Position numbers and translations under genes: made by a program. Below the pieces are notes generated by a model, which saw only the letters and a list, made by a program, of their open reading frames with translations, was not told the DNA's origin and did not search any database. From the NCBI GenBank assembly GCA_964591885.1, contig CAZQCJ010000024.1:1-26100 (forward strand): DNA of 26,100 nucleotides. Direction: 5' to 3'. Numbering within the stretch: position 1 is the first letter of the stretch; every line of letters begins with the position of its first letter. This document shows positions 6,505 through 15,172 of the stretch, one piece after another. The DNA comes from CAZQCJ01 sp964591885. Lineage in GTDB: Bacteria; Patescibacteriota; Microgenomatia; PFEM01; JAPLYW01.

Positions 6505-7359
6505 TTAAACTAAATTCTCTACGATATAAGTTTTAGGATAATCTTTTTTTAGAAGGTGAGCGATTTTGACGGCTGAGGCCTGGTTTTCGCAGATCCCAAA
6601 AACAGTTGAGCCAGAGCCGCTCATTATTGCTCCTAAAGCTCCGGCTTCAAGCATTTTTCTTTTAATTTTAAGGATAGCCGGATAAAAATGAGGCACCCAA
6701 AATTCAAAATCATTATGAAGATTTTGGGCAATCTTTTTAACATCACCGTTTTTAATTCCTGAAATAAGTTCCTCCAGCTGTTTTTTGCCGATTTGGGAAT
6801 AATCAATATGTTGATAAGCCCATTGGGTTGAAACGTTAATACCTGGGTTGCTTAAAACAAAATAAATTTTAGGTAATGATGGCAATTTTTGAAACTTTTC
6901 TCCTAAATGAGTCGCCAGTTTGGTCCCGCCAACTAACTGATAAGCAACATCCATACCGATTTTTAAGCCGAATTTGATTAGGTCTTTGGTGTTTAAGCCT
7001 AAATTCCAGATTTTGTTTAGCCCTAGTAAAGTTTGGGCGGCATCCGAACTGCCGCCGGCTAAACCAGCGGCCACCGGAATATTTTTTTCAATTTTAATGG
7101 CAATTCCGGTTTTGATTTTCATCATTTTTTTGACTAAGATGGCGGCTTGGTAAACAGTGTTGACCTGATCTAGGGGGACATGACTTTCATCACAATAGAC
7201 TTTTATTTTATCCTCTTTAATTTCCTCAAGGTGGATGCGGTCAAATAAGGAAACCTGCTGAAAAATAAATCTGACTTCATGATAACCTGAAGAAAGTTTT
7301 CTTAAAATTGAAAGGCCAAGGTTAATTTTGGCTGGTGCTAGTAAATCGATTTTATTCAT
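6505..7359 (-). CDS. ispE: 4-(cytidine-5'-diphospho)-2-C-methyl-D-erythritol kinase
   Basis: 284 residues from the ATG at 7359; an in-frame TTG at 7374 would add five, but the family normally begins close to the LLAPAKINLGL motif found here. It is a GHMP kinase: K11 in the PAKINL motif, the ATP-binding loop PVAAGLAGGSSDAA (95-108), D137 in the GMDVAYQL segment, and the C-terminal glycine motif MSGSGSTVFG. It phosphorylates CDP-methylerythritol in the non-mevalonate isoprenoid pathway, in the cytoplasm. Its presence implies this cell makes isoprenoid precursors by the MEP route, although no other pathway gene lies in the window. It converges on the NrnA-like gene and is divergent from rpsO, so it forms its own transcription unit. 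Confidence 0.92.
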   Translation of the reverse strand: MNKIDLLAPAKINLGLSILRKLSSGYHEVRFIFQQVSLFDRIHLEEIKEDKIKVYCDESHVPLDQVNTVYQAAILVKKMMKIKTGIAIKIEKNIPVAAGLAGGSSDAAQTLLGLNKIWNLGLNTKDLIKFGLKIGMDVAYQLVGGTKLATHLGEKFQKLPSLPKIYFVLSNPGINVSTQWAYQHIDYSQIGKKQLEELISGIKNGDVKKIAQNLHNDFEFWVPHFYPAILKIKRKMLEAGALGAIMSGSGSTVFGICENQASAVKIAHLLKKDYPKTYIVENLV

Positions 7360-7363
7360 CCCC

Positions 7364-7392
7364 TTGTTAATCAAGAGCTTTTTTGTTAAAAT
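7364..7392 (+). promoter_or_regulatory. Promoter of rpsO-pnp
   Basis: TTGTTA (7364-7369), a 17-base spacer and TAAAAT (7387-7392), with TG at 7384-7385 giving the extended -10 TGTTAAAAT also seen before nusA. It lies just upstream of the divergent ispE start. Confidence 0.65.
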
Positions 7393-7418
7393 TTCTTCTA
7401 GTATTTATTTTACAAGAC

Positions 7419-7688
7419 ATGTCTTTAAGTTTAGAAGAAAAACAAAAAATTATCAAAAAATTCGCTCAGACAAAAAGCGATACCGGTTCACCAGAAGTTC
7501 AAATTGCCCTTTTGAGTCATAAAATTAAGAATTTAACAGAGCATTTGAAAGAGCATAAAAAAGATGTTCATTCTCGCCGAGGCCTTTTATCAATGATCTC
7601 CAAGAGAAGAAGACTTTTAGCTTATCTTCTAAAAAAAGATGAGACAAGATATAAAAATATTGTAGCAGAGTTGAAACTCTCCAAATAG
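7419..7688 (+). CDS. rpsO: Small ribosomal subunit protein uS15
   Basis: 89 residues from ATG 7419, exactly the usual bacterial S15 length; an upstream in-frame TTG at 7383 overlaps the promoter -10 and is unlikely. Conserved segments include TGSPEVQIALLSHKIKNLTEHL, KDVHSRRGLLSMISKRRRLL and the C-terminal AYLLKKDETRY helix. S15 binds 16S rRNA early in 30S assembly. It is followed after 10 bases by pnp, the classic rpsO-pnp arrangement. In E. coli S15 represses its own mRNA; I see no clear leader structure here that would show the same. Confidence 0.96.
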   Translation: MSLSLEEKQKIIKKFAQTKSDTGSPEVQIALLSHKIKNLTEHLKEHKKDVHSRRGLLSMISKRRRLLAYLLKKDETRYKNIVAELKLSK

Positions 7689-7698
7689 CATTTTAGAA

Positions 7699-9882
7699 AT
7701 GAAGATTATTTCCAAATCAGTTGAAATTGGCAGTAAAAAACTAACTCTTGAAGTTGGCCGTTTAGCCGGACAGGCTACTGGGGCTGTTTTGGCTCGTTAC
7801 GGTGATACGATGGTTTTAGCAACTGTGGTTGCCTCTAAGCCACGGGAAGATCTTGATTATTTTCCTCTCCAGGTTGAATATGTGGAAAGACTTTACGCCG
7901 GTGGCCGAATTAAGGGTTCTCGTTGGGTTAAGCGGGAAGGTCGACCAACGGATGAAGCTATTCTGACGGCGCGTCTGATCGATCGTTCAATCCGTCCTCT
8001 ATTCCCCGAAGGTTATAAAAATGAAGTTCAAGTAGTGATTACTGTTTTATCAGTTGACGCTGAAAATGATGCTGATATTCCGGCTATTTGTGCTGCTTCT
8101 GCTGCCTTGAATATCTCTGAAATTCCTTGGCAGGGACCAATCGGAGCGGTCAGAATGGGTTTTGTTCCTAAAAACGGCGAAGGTACTTTTATTACCAATC
8201 CTTCCTATCAGGATTTGGAATATTCCAGTCTGGATTTAATTATTTCCAGTAATAAACAAGCAGTTATTATGATTGAGGGAGGAGCTAAAGAGGTTCTAGA
8301 GAAAACTCTTTTAAAGAGCATTGAAACAGCCCAAAAAGAAGCTCAAAAAGTTATTACCTTAATTGAAGAATTAACTAAGGAAATTGGGGCCAAGAAGAAA
8401 TCTTTTAAAAAGACAGTAACAGAAGCAACTTTAATGAAAAAAGTTGAAGAGGAATTAGGCAAGAAAGTAGAAGAGTTAGTGGCAACAGTTGCTGATAAAA
8501 AGATCGATAATAGTTTTTTGGAAGATGTTCACAAGGCATTATTTGAGAAGTTTTCAGAACAGAAAAAAGAGACAATTGTTGACATTGTTGACAAAATTTT
8601 GAAAAAAGCTATTAGAGAACAGATTGTTAGCAAGGGGAAAAGACCTGATGGCAGAAAGCCGGAAGAAATCAGACCGATTGAAATTGAAGTTGGCCTTTTA
8701 CCGCGGACTCACGGCTCAGCCATGTTTAAACGCGGAGAAACCCAGACTTTAACAGTAACCACTTTAGGCTCTTCTTCTTTAGAACAACTAATTGAGAATA
8801 TGGAGGGTGAAGAGAGTAAGCGTTATATCCATCATTACTATATGCCACCTTTTTCAGTTGGTGAAGCCGGACGGATTGGTTCGCCTTCACGAAGAGAAAT
8901 TGGCCATGGAGCCCTGGCGGAAAAAGCCTTGGAAGCGGTTATCCCCACTGAAGAGGAATTCCCTTATACTATCAGGGTTGTTTCGGAAATTATGTCTTCT
9001 AATGGTTCAAGCTCTATGGCTTCAGTTTGTGGCTCAACTCTTTCTTTAATGGATGCCGGAGTACCGATTAAAAGCCAGGTTTCCGGTATTGCCATGGGTT
9101 TAATTAGTGAAGGTAAAAAGAAAGTCATTCTTTCCGATATTATTGGCTTGGAGGATTTTAATGGTGACATGGATTTCAAAATTGCCGGCACAAAAAAGGG
9201 TATTACGGCCATACAAATGGATGTTAAAATTGTTGATTTAGACATTAAGACTATTGGAGAAATTTTAAGCCAGGCTAAAGTTGGCCGCGATTTTATTATG
9301 GAAAAGATGTTAAATGTTTTATCCAGTTCCCGCTCTTCGGTTTCTAAATTTGCTCCTAAAATTGAGGTTGTCCATGTTCCGGTAGAGAAAATTGGCGAAG
9401 TTATCGGTCCTGGTGGTAAAGTCATCAAAAAAATTATTGCTGACACCGGAGCTGTTGTTGATGTTGAGGATGATGGTTCAGTTAGTATTTCCTCACCAGA
9501 TGAAAAAGCTGTTAAAAAAGCGGTTGACTGGGTAAAAAATATCGTACGAGAGGTAAAGGCTGGAGAGGTTTTCGAAGGGACAGTTAAAAGAATTCAACCC
9601 TTTGGTGCTTTTGTCGAAGTTCTTCCTGGTAAAGAAGGATTAGTTCATGTCTCCAAGATGTCAAAGGAATTTGTTAATGATCCTTCGGAAGTTGTCTCAC
9701 TTGACCAAAAGGTGACAGTCAAAGTAAGAGAAATTGATTCTCAAGGACGTATTAACCTTACGATGAATTTAGACGAGAAAGAAGACGAACCTTCTCAACA
9801 TAAGGATTTTGGCGAAAAAAGATTTTCTCGACATTCGGATCGCCCTTTCCAGCGAAAAACATCTCGATTCCCTCGTCGTTAA
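7699..9882 (+). CDS. pnp: Polyribonucleotide nucleotidyltransferase (PNPase)
   Basis: 727 residues, full family length. The first RNase PH domain starts near residue 10 (VGRLAGQATGAVLARYGDT), an all-helical linker spans about 220-310, and the catalytic second RNase PH domain begins at RPDGRKPEEIRPIEIEVGLL and contains THGSAMFKRGETQ. A KH domain (about 555-610, with GEVIGPGGK) and an S1 domain (about 620-690, GTVKRIQPFGAFVEVLPGKEGL) complete the RNA-binding end, followed by a basic Arg/Phe/Ser tail. PNPase degrades RNA 3' to 5' using phosphate and can also add tails. It is co-directional with rpsO, and the next genes encode a Lon-type ATPase and RNase J, so this neighbourhood centres on RNA decay. 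Confidence 0.97.
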   Translation: MKIISKSVEIGSKKLTLEVGRLAGQATGAVLARYGDTMVLATVVASKPREDLDYFPLQVEYVERLYAGGRIKGSRWVKREGRPTDEAILTARLIDRSIRPLFPEGYKNEVQVVITVLSVDAENDADIPAICAASAALNISEIPWQGPIGAVRMGFVPKNGEGTFITNPSYQDLEYSSLDLIISSNKQAVIMIEGGAKEVLEKTLLKSIETAQKEAQKVITLIEELTKEIGAKKKSFKKTVTEATLMKKVEEELGKKVEELVATVADKKIDNSFLEDVHKALFEKFSEQKKETIVDIVDKILKKAIREQIVSKGKRPDGRKPEEIRPIEIEVGLLPRTHGSAMFKRGETQTLTVTTLGSSSLEQLIENMEGEESKRYIHHYYMPPFSVGEAGRIGSPSRREIGHGALAEKALEAVIPTEEEFPYTIRVVSEIMSSNGSSSMASVCGSTLSLMDAGVPIKSQVSGIAMGLISEGKKKVILSDIIGLEDFNGDMDFKIAGTKKGITAIQMDVKIVDLDIKTIGEILSQAKVGRDFIMEKMLNVLSSSRSSVSKFAPKIEVVHVPVEKIGEVIGPGGKVIKKIIADTGAVVDVEDDGSVSISSPDEKAVKKAVDWVKNIVREVKAGEVFEGTVKRIQPFGAFVEVLPGKEGLVHVSKMSKEFVNDPSEVVSLDQKVTVKVREIDSQGRINLTMNLDEKEDEPSQHKDFGEKRFSRHSDRPFQRKTSRFPRR

Positions 9883-9886
9883 TTAA

Positions 9887-9915
9887 TTGTTTTGTTAAAT
9901 TTTTTCTGTTAAGCT
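9887..9915 (+). promoter_or_regulatory. Promoter of the Lon-type ATPase gene
   Basis: TTGTTT (9887-9892), a 17-base spacer and TAAGCT (9910-9915), with TG at 9907-9908. Predicted start near 9922, only about 3 bases before ATG 9925, so the mRNA would be essentially leaderless. An overlapping alternative -10 (TGTTAAATT, 9893-9901) also exists. Confidence 0.5.
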
Positions 9916-9924
9916 AAAGCAAAG

Positions 9925-10977
9925 ATGACTGATAAACTTGCCCCTCTTTTAAAAGAAGTCACTGACTTAGAAAAAAAGATTGCTGCTGTTAATCTTCCGA
10001 CAGAACTTCAGGAAAAAACTTTAGTCATGGTTCAGCGCTTAGGGCGAATGGTTCGCTTTGGTGAATATTCCGCTGAGTATGAAAAAGCAGCTCATTATGT
10101 TGACTGGGTAACTAATTTGCCTTGGGATAAACGCAGCCAGGATGTTTTAGACCTTGATAATGCTAAGAAGATTTTAGACAAGAATCATTATGGTTTAGGC
10201 CAAATTAAAGAGAGAATTTTAGAGTATTTAGCGATTTTAAAACTAAGGAAAGATAAAAACGAACTTCACCGGGCGCCGATTTTGTCTTTTATTGGCTTGG
10301 TTGGAACTGGTAAAACAAGCATTGCTTTTTCTATTGCCGAAGCAATGGGTCGTAAATTTGCCCGTATTCCTTTTGGTGGTTTAGGCGACCCGCTTGATTT
10401 AAGGGGTCAATCAAGATTAAGACCCGATGCCGAACCAGGGTTGGTGATTAAGGCTTTAAGAAGAGCTGGGACGAAAAACCCCGTTATTCTTCTTGATGAA
10501 ATTGATCGGGTAACGGATGAAGGTCGTTCAAGTATTATGGGAGTTTTGGTTGAACTTTTAGATCCAGAGCAAAATGTTGCTTTTCGTGACCATTTTCTTG
10601 ATTACCCTTTTGACTTATCAGAGGTTTTGTTTATTGCGACAGGCAATAATACCAGCAATGTTTCTGTGGCAGTAATGGATCGCTTGGAACCAATCCAAAT
10701 GCCTTCTTATAGCGACGAAGAAAAGATTGTTATTGCTAAAGATTATGTTCTGCCGCGAATTTTACGTGAGTCAGGCCTAAGTCCGGAAACAGTCAAAATT
10801 GATTCTGAAGTTTGGTTGAAAATTGTCAGGCCCTTAGGTTATGATGCCGGTATTAGAACTTTGGAAAGAACGATTGAAGGTATTTGTCGAAAAATTGCCA
10901 AAATGGTAGTTGAAGGCAAAAACAAAGCTTTTCATCTTAATGTTGAAAATGTTAAAGAATTTTTACCTCAGTGGTAG
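9925..10977 (+). CDS. Lon-type AAA+ ATPase module without protease domain
   Basis: 350 residues matching the middle of Lon. A short helical segment ends in WVTNLPWDK (61-69, Lon's conserved LPW motif). It is followed by Walker A GLVGTGKT (124-131), Walker B VILLDEID (187-194), sensor 1 ATGNN (238-242), the arginine finger in MDRLE (R253) and sensor 2 in AGIRTLER (R311). The N-terminal LON substrate-binding domain and the whole C-terminal Ser-Lys protease domain are missing; the protein stops naturally after the AAA+ lid. In Lon, pore loop 1 carries an aromatic residue (TY-IG-PG); here the segment is RLRPDAEPG, so the aromatic is absent. It should be an ATP-driven remodeller, not a protease. 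It sits between pnp and an RNase J gene; a link to RNA decay is inference. Confidence 0.85.
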   Translation: MTDKLAPLLKEVTDLEKKIAAVNLPTELQEKTLVMVQRLGRMVRFGEYSAEYEKAAHYVDWVTNLPWDKRSQDVLDLDNAKKILDKNHYGLGQIKERILEYLAILKLRKDKNELHRAPILSFIGLVGTGKTSIAFSIAEAMGRKFARIPFGGLGDPLDLRGQSRLRPDAEPGLVIKALRRAGTKNPVILLDEIDRVTDEGRSSIMGVLVELLDPEQNVAFRDHFLDYPFDLSEVLFIATGNNTSNVSVAVMDRLEPIQMPSYSDEEKIVIAKDYVLPRILRESGLSPETVKIDSEVWLKIVRPLGYDAGIRTLERTIEGICRKIAKMVVEGKNKAFHLNVENVKEFLPQW

Positions 10978-10980
10978 TTT

Positions 10981-10989
10981 TGTTAAAGT
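10981..10989 (+). promoter_or_regulatory. Possible extended -10 promoter before the RNase J-like gene
   Basis: TGTTAAAGT has the same TGnTAAAAT-like pattern seen upstream of nusA and rpsO. No convincing -35 is present. The remaining 50 bases before ATG 11043 are almost pure A/T without a Shine-Dalgarno. Confidence 0.35.
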
Positions 10990-11042
10990 AGATAGAATTA
11001 ATTAAATTAAATAATAAAATAAAGATTAAATAATAAAAAATA

Positions 11043-12395
11043 ATGATTTTTAGAGATAAAAAAGACGATAGACAGAAATTAAAAATTATTTCTTTTGGTG
11101 GTTTTGGTAATGTCACTCAAAACCTTTTTGTTTATGAATATCAAGACCATCTTTTGATGGTTGATTGTGGTGTGGGCTTTGCCGAAAAATCCCATAAAAA
11201 AACTGAATTAGTTGTTTCTGATTTTAGTTATTTGGTTCAAAACCAGAATAAAATCGTGGGGATTGTTTTGAGCCACGGGCATGAAGACCATATTGCTGGT
11301 TTGCCTTTTTTCTTGTCTAAAGTAAAAAGAGAAATTCCCATTTATGCTTCTCGCTGGACAGCGGCTTTAATCGAGGAAAAGTTAGAAGAACACAATCTTT
11401 CTCGGAAAATTAATGTTTTTGATTCAGAAACGAAGTTGGATCTTGGCCCCTTCTCCTTGGATTTTATTTACATAACTCATTCGATTCCCGATAGCTATCA
11501 TTTAGTTATTAAAACGCCTCTGGGAAGAATTTATCACGGCAGTGATTTTAAATTTGACTGGACTCCGGTTACGGGGCGCCCGAGTGAAGTTGGTAAAATT
11601 GCTCAGATTAGCAATCAAGGAATTGATTTACTTTTATCTGACTGTCTGCGAAGTGAAAAAGCCGGTTATACTTTATCTGAACGGATGATTGAGGAGTCTT
11701 TTGAAAGGGAGATTAAGGATTGCCAAGGGAAATTTTTCGTGACCACGATGTCTTCTAATATTTCCCGCTGGCAACAGGCTCTTAATGTTATAGCTGAACA
11801 TGGTCGGAAGGCAATCCTAGTTGGTTTTTCAGTTGATAAAGTGCTTAATATTGCTGTTCGTTTGGGCTATCTGGAACCACCCCCAGGGGTAATTATTCCT
11901 TTAAAAAAGATGAATCATTATCAACCTCGACAATTAGCTTTTCTGATTGCCGGTTCTCAGGCTCAAGTAGGCTCGTCTTTAGAAAAAGTTGTTCATGGTA
12001 AGCATCCGCAAATTAAGATAAAACCTGGTGATAAAGTTGTCTTTTCTACTGATTATATTCCTGGCAACGAACTCTCAATCCATCATTTAATTGATAGAAT
12101 TTCTTTTTTGGGAGCAGAGGTTTCTTATTCGGAAATTCTGGATGATATTCATGTTAGCGGACATGCCGCTCAAGCTGATTTATCTTTACTGATTAGTTTA
12201 ACCAGGCCTAAATGGATATTGCCGATTGGGGGCGCTTTCCGTCAAATGAAACAATATGCCCTGTTGGCTCAAAAAATGGGCTATCAAGAAAAACAAATTT
12301 TACTTCCGGAGAGGAATCGAATAATTGAAATGCTGCCTGGAGGTAAAGTCCGTTTGGGAACTAAAATTAATCTTCGCTCGGAATTTGTTAAATAA
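11043..12395 (+). CDS. RNase J-like metallo-beta-lactamase/beta-CASP protein with altered motifs
   Basis: 450 residues. The metallo-beta-lactamase ligands are present: HGHEDH (H78, H80, D82, H83), H146 in ITHSIPD, and D168 in HGSDFKFD. The beta-CASP insertion has motif A acidic residue D200 (LLLSDCLRSE) and motif B H370/H374 (HVSGH). Two conserved spots differ from RNase J: the PVHGEYR segment (motif C His) reads LPIGGAFR, with Gly at 396, and TGSQGEP reads AGSQAQVG at 303-310. The usual C-terminal domain of about 100 residues is missing. RNase J is a 5'-3' exonuclease and endonuclease that matures and decays RNA. This copy may be catalytically weakened or specialised; the fold call is firm. 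Confidence 0.88.
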   Translation: MIFRDKKDDRQKLKIISFGGFGNVTQNLFVYEYQDHLLMVDCGVGFAEKSHKKTELVVSDFSYLVQNQNKIVGIVLSHGHEDHIAGLPFFLSKVKREIPIYASRWTAALIEEKLEEHNLSRKINVFDSETKLDLGPFSLDFIYITHSIPDSYHLVIKTPLGRIYHGSDFKFDWTPVTGRPSEVGKIAQISNQGIDLLLSDCLRSEKAGYTLSERMIEESFEREIKDCQGKFFVTTMSSNISRWQQALNVIAEHGRKAILVGFSVDKVLNIAVRLGYLEPPPGVIIPLKKMNHYQPRQLAFLIAGSQAQVGSSLEKVVHGKHPQIKIKPGDKVVFSTDYIPGNELSIHHLIDRISFLGAEVSYSEILDDIHVSGHAAQADLSLLISLTRPKWILPIGGAFRQMKQYALLAQKMGYQEKQILLPERNRIIEMLPGGKVRLGTKINLRSEFVK

Positions 12396-12406
12396 GATTA
12401 GATTTT

Positions 12407-12415
12407 TGCTATAAT
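12407..12415 (+). promoter_or_regulatory. Consensus extended -10 promoter of ftsK
   Basis: TGCTATAAT is a perfect extended -10 (TGnTATAAT) ending 10 bases before ATG 12426. Transcription would begin near 12422, giving a leaderless ftsK mRNA. TTGTTA at 12385-12390 is a possible -35 but the spacing is 19. Confidence 0.6.
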
Positions 12416-12425
12416 AGAAAACAAG

Positions 12426-14510
12426 ATGTCCAGAGGTCGTCGGCGTAAACCATTTAAATTAAAACTTAAGACAACAACACTTTATACCTTTTCTACTGTC
12501 GGACTTTTTATTCTGGCTGGAGTAATTATTCTTTCCTTTTCCCAACAAGGACCTTTTTTAAGCAAGCTTTATTTGATTTTAACTCACTATCTTGGTTGGG
12601 GAATTATTTTTCTGCCCTTTTTATTAATGATAGCCGGCTTAATGCTTTTGCGCTTGCAGTGGCGTTTAGCTCATCCTAATGTTTTAGTTGGTGGTTTGCT
12701 TTTATTATTTTCCTCTATTGCTTTGTCTCGTTCGGGTTTAATTGGTTTTGAAATGTGGCAAAATCTAGCCTTTTTAATTACTAATGTTGGCGCCTTTTTA
12801 TTTTTATTTGGTTTTGCTTTTATTGGTTTGGTTGTTTTTTTTAACACTTCTTTAGAGGAGATGCTTTTGTTTTTAGGGAAGATTTTTTCTTTGTTAAGAA
12901 AAGCGACAACTCGTTCCCAGCTAAACAGTAAGAAATTGCCTTTTCAGATTAAAGAGCAACCAACTTCAGAAAAACCAGCCTTGAAAATTCCTACAGGCGT
13001 GAGTAAGACATCAACTTCTTTAACTAATTTAGAAAGTAGTAAAAGTCCAATTAAAAGCCTGTCAGCTGAAGGTCAAGTTTGGGAATATCCGCCTTTATCT
13101 TTATTGGCTGAAAGTATGTCTGGCAAAGCTGACAGAGGGGATATTAAAGGGAATGCTGAAAAGATTGAGAAAACACTGGAATCTTTTGGTGTTTCCGCTC
13201 GTGTTTCTGAAGTTAATTTGGGACCGGCCGTAACTCAGTATGCTTTAGAAATTACTTTGGGAACTAAATTGTCCAAAATCACTGCTTTGGCTAATGATTT
13301 AGCCTTGGCCTTAGCTGCCCCAACAGGCCAAATTAGAATTGAGGCTCCGATTCCAGGGCGTTCTTTAGTTGGGGTTGAGGTTCCTAATCGCAGCTTGGAG
13401 ATTGTTGGCTTGAAACGGATGTTAACCTCAGAACAAATGAAAAGAAACAAGTCTAAATTAGTTGTCTCTTTAGGTTTGAATGTTTCCGGAGAGCCGGTGA
13501 TTGCTGATATTGGCCGAATGCCCCATATTTTAATTGCCGGAGCAACTAACAGCGGTAAATCAGTTTGCATTCATTCTTTTATTACTACCTTGCTTTTTCG
13601 AGCTTCTCCAGCTGAAGTCCGACTAATTTTAATTGACCCCAAAAGAGTTGAGTTGACTCAATACAACGGGATTCCTCATTTAATGACGCCGGTTATTGTT
13701 GAAGCCAATAAAGTTCTTTCGGCTCTTGAGTGGTCGATTCAGACAATGGATGAGCGTTATAAAAAATTTGCCGAAGTTGGCGTTCGTAATATTGAGGCTT
13801 ACAATGAGTTGGCTGGTTTTACCGCGATGCCCTACATTATTATTATCATTGATGAGCTAGCTGATATCATTATGTTTGCTCCGGCTGATGTTGAGGATAA
13901 GATTTGCCGAATCGCTCAAATGGCTCGAGCTACTGGTATTCATCTTATTGTTTCCACCCAAAGGCCGTCGGTAGATATTATTACCGGTTTGATTAAAGCT
14001 AACATTCCTTGTCGAATTGCTTTTAATGTTTCTTCACAAATTGATTCTCGGGTTATCCTTGATACGCCTGGAGCGGAGAAATTACTGGGGCGTGGTGACA
14101 TGCTTTTTATCCCGCCGGATCAAGCAAAACCGGCTCGTATTCAAGGAACTTTTGTTTCTGACGGCGAGATTAGGAAATTGATTGACTTTTTGAAAAAATT
14201 TGAAGCACCTCCTGACTATACTGAGGAAGTAACGAAAGTACCGGTAAAAACTCAGTCTTCCAAATTTGAAGAAGGAGAGGAAGAGCAGGATGAATTGCTT
14301 GATGATGCGGTACGTATTGTTTGTAATTTTGAAAGAGCTTCAGCTTCTTTATTACAGAGGAAATTAAAAGTTGGTTATGCGCGTGCCGCTCGCATTCTAG
14401 ACCAAATGGAAAGAATTGGTATTGTTGGTCCTTCCGAGGGTTCCAAAGCTAGAGAGGTTTTTAGTCAAAATGCGCAAAATTATTTAGCCTCTAAAGTAAA
14501 TCAAGAATGA
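12426..14510 (+). CDS. ftsK: DNA translocase FtsK/SpoIIIE
   Basis: 694 residues. The basic N-terminus is followed by four hydrophobic segments within about residues 20-145, anchoring it in the membrane near the septum. A linker (about 155-215) leads to the motor: an alpha domain with PGRSLVGVEVPN, Walker A GATNSGKS (372-379) and Walker B IIIIDELAD (D476, E477). The segment ARATGIHLIVSTQRPSVD is typical of the family. A C-terminal winged-helix gamma domain (about 625-690, LLQRKLKVGYARAARILDQME) would read DNA orientation signals. FtsK pumps chromosomal DNA through the closing septum. Its stop overlaps the start of the RodZ-like gene by four bases (ATGA), so the two are coupled. Confidence 0.95.
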   Translation: MSRGRRRKPFKLKLKTTTLYTFSTVGLFILAGVIILSFSQQGPFLSKLYLILTHYLGWGIIFLPFLLMIAGLMLLRLQWRLAHPNVLVGGLLLLFSSIALSRSGLIGFEMWQNLAFLITNVGAFLFLFGFAFIGLVVFFNTSLEEMLLFLGKIFSLLRKATTRSQLNSKKLPFQIKEQPTSEKPALKIPTGVSKTSTSLTNLESSKSPIKSLSAEGQVWEYPPLSLLAESMSGKADRGDIKGNAEKIEKTLESFGVSARVSEVNLGPAVTQYALEITLGTKLSKITALANDLALALAAPTGQIRIEAPIPGRSLVGVEVPNRSLEIVGLKRMLTSEQMKRNKSKLVVSLGLNVSGEPVIADIGRMPHILIAGATNSGKSVCIHSFITTLLFRASPAEVRLILIDPKRVELTQYNGIPHLMTPVIVEANKVLSALEWSIQTMDERYKKFAEVGVRNIEAYNELAGFTAMPYIIIIIDELADIIMFAPADVEDKICRIAQMARATGIHLIVSTQRPSVDIITGLIKANIPCRIAFNVSSQIDSRVILDTPGAEKLLGRGDMLFIPPDQAKPARIQGTFVSDGEIRKLIDFLKKFEAPPDYTEEVTKVPVKTQSSKFEEGEEEQDELLDDAVRIVCNFERASASLLQRKLKVGYARAARILDQMERIGIVGPSEGSKAREVFSQNAQNYLASKVNQE

Positions 14511-15151
14511 AAAATGTTGGTAAAATTCTTCAGGAGGCAAGATTAGAGAGAAAGATAACTTTAGAGCAGGTTTCGGAGCAGACTAAAATTCGTCAAGATG
14601 TTTTGGCAGCTTTAGAAGCTAATGATTTCCAGAGACTCTCCTCAATTGCTTCCATTAAAGGTTTTTTGAAAAGTTACGCCGAATTTTTGGGTCTTCCTTC
14701 AGCGCAAGTTTTGGCTTTTTTCCGGCGGGATTTTATGGGGAAAGAAAAGAAAAAAGTAGTTCTTGGCGGCTTAGTTAAGCCGGTCGTAAGAAGACAATTT
14801 AACTGGACGCCCAAAAAAACAACAATAATTATAGTTGTCTTTTTCTTTATTATTTTAGCTGGTTGGTTAATTTTCCAATATCTTTCTTTAGTGAGACCAC
14901 CTTCTCTAAAAATTACCGAGCCAGTTCCGGATACCCGGGTGGGCCAGGTAACTATCGAAGTTATTGGACGGGCTGATCCTGATTCTTTGGTGACGGTTAA
15001 TAAAGAGGTCGTTTTGCTTTCTTCTAACGGCGATTTTAGTCATCAAGTAAGCCTTTACCCCGGTGAAAACAATTTGATTATTGAAGCTACCAATAAGCTG
15101 GGTAAGAAAAGAAGCATTGAGAGAACCGTTTTCTATCAACCCGGCGACTGA
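14507..15151 (+). CDS. RodZ-like membrane-anchored helix-turn-helix protein
   Basis: 214 residues. The N-terminal Xre-type HTH of the RodZ kind (GKILQEARLERKITLEQVSEQTKI, about 5-70) includes the typical FLKSYAEFLGLP. A basic stretch precedes one transmembrane helix (about 105-128). An extracytoplasmic beta-rich domain follows (130-214; LKITEPVPDTRV through LYPGENNLIIEATN), resembling a small Ig-like fold found in some RodZ-like proteins. In model bacteria RodZ links MreB to the membrane and shapes the cell; no mreB is visible here. The four-base overlap with ftsK suggests a shared role in division or shape. The family call is good; the function is inferred. Confidence 0.8.
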   Translation: MKNVGKILQEARLERKITLEQVSEQTKIRQDVLAALEANDFQRLSSIASIKGFLKSYAEFLGLPSAQVLAFFRRDFMGKEKKKVVLGGLVKPVVRRQFNWTPKKTTIIIVVFFFIILAGWLIFQYLSLVRPPSLKITEPVPDTRVGQVTIEVIGRADPDSLVTVNKEVVLLSSNGDFSHQVSLYPGENNLIIEATNKLGKKRSIERTVFYQPGD

Positions 15152-15172
15152 AAAAGATATTGAAAGTTATAG

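Noticed and set aside
8964..9446. A 160-codon minus-strand frame inside pnp
   Set aside because: It lies wholly opposite a highly conserved part of PNPase and resembles no protein; an antisense shadow.
13235..13570. A 111-codon minus-strand frame inside ftsK
   Set aside because: Opposite the FtsK motor domain with no start signal of its own; a shadow.
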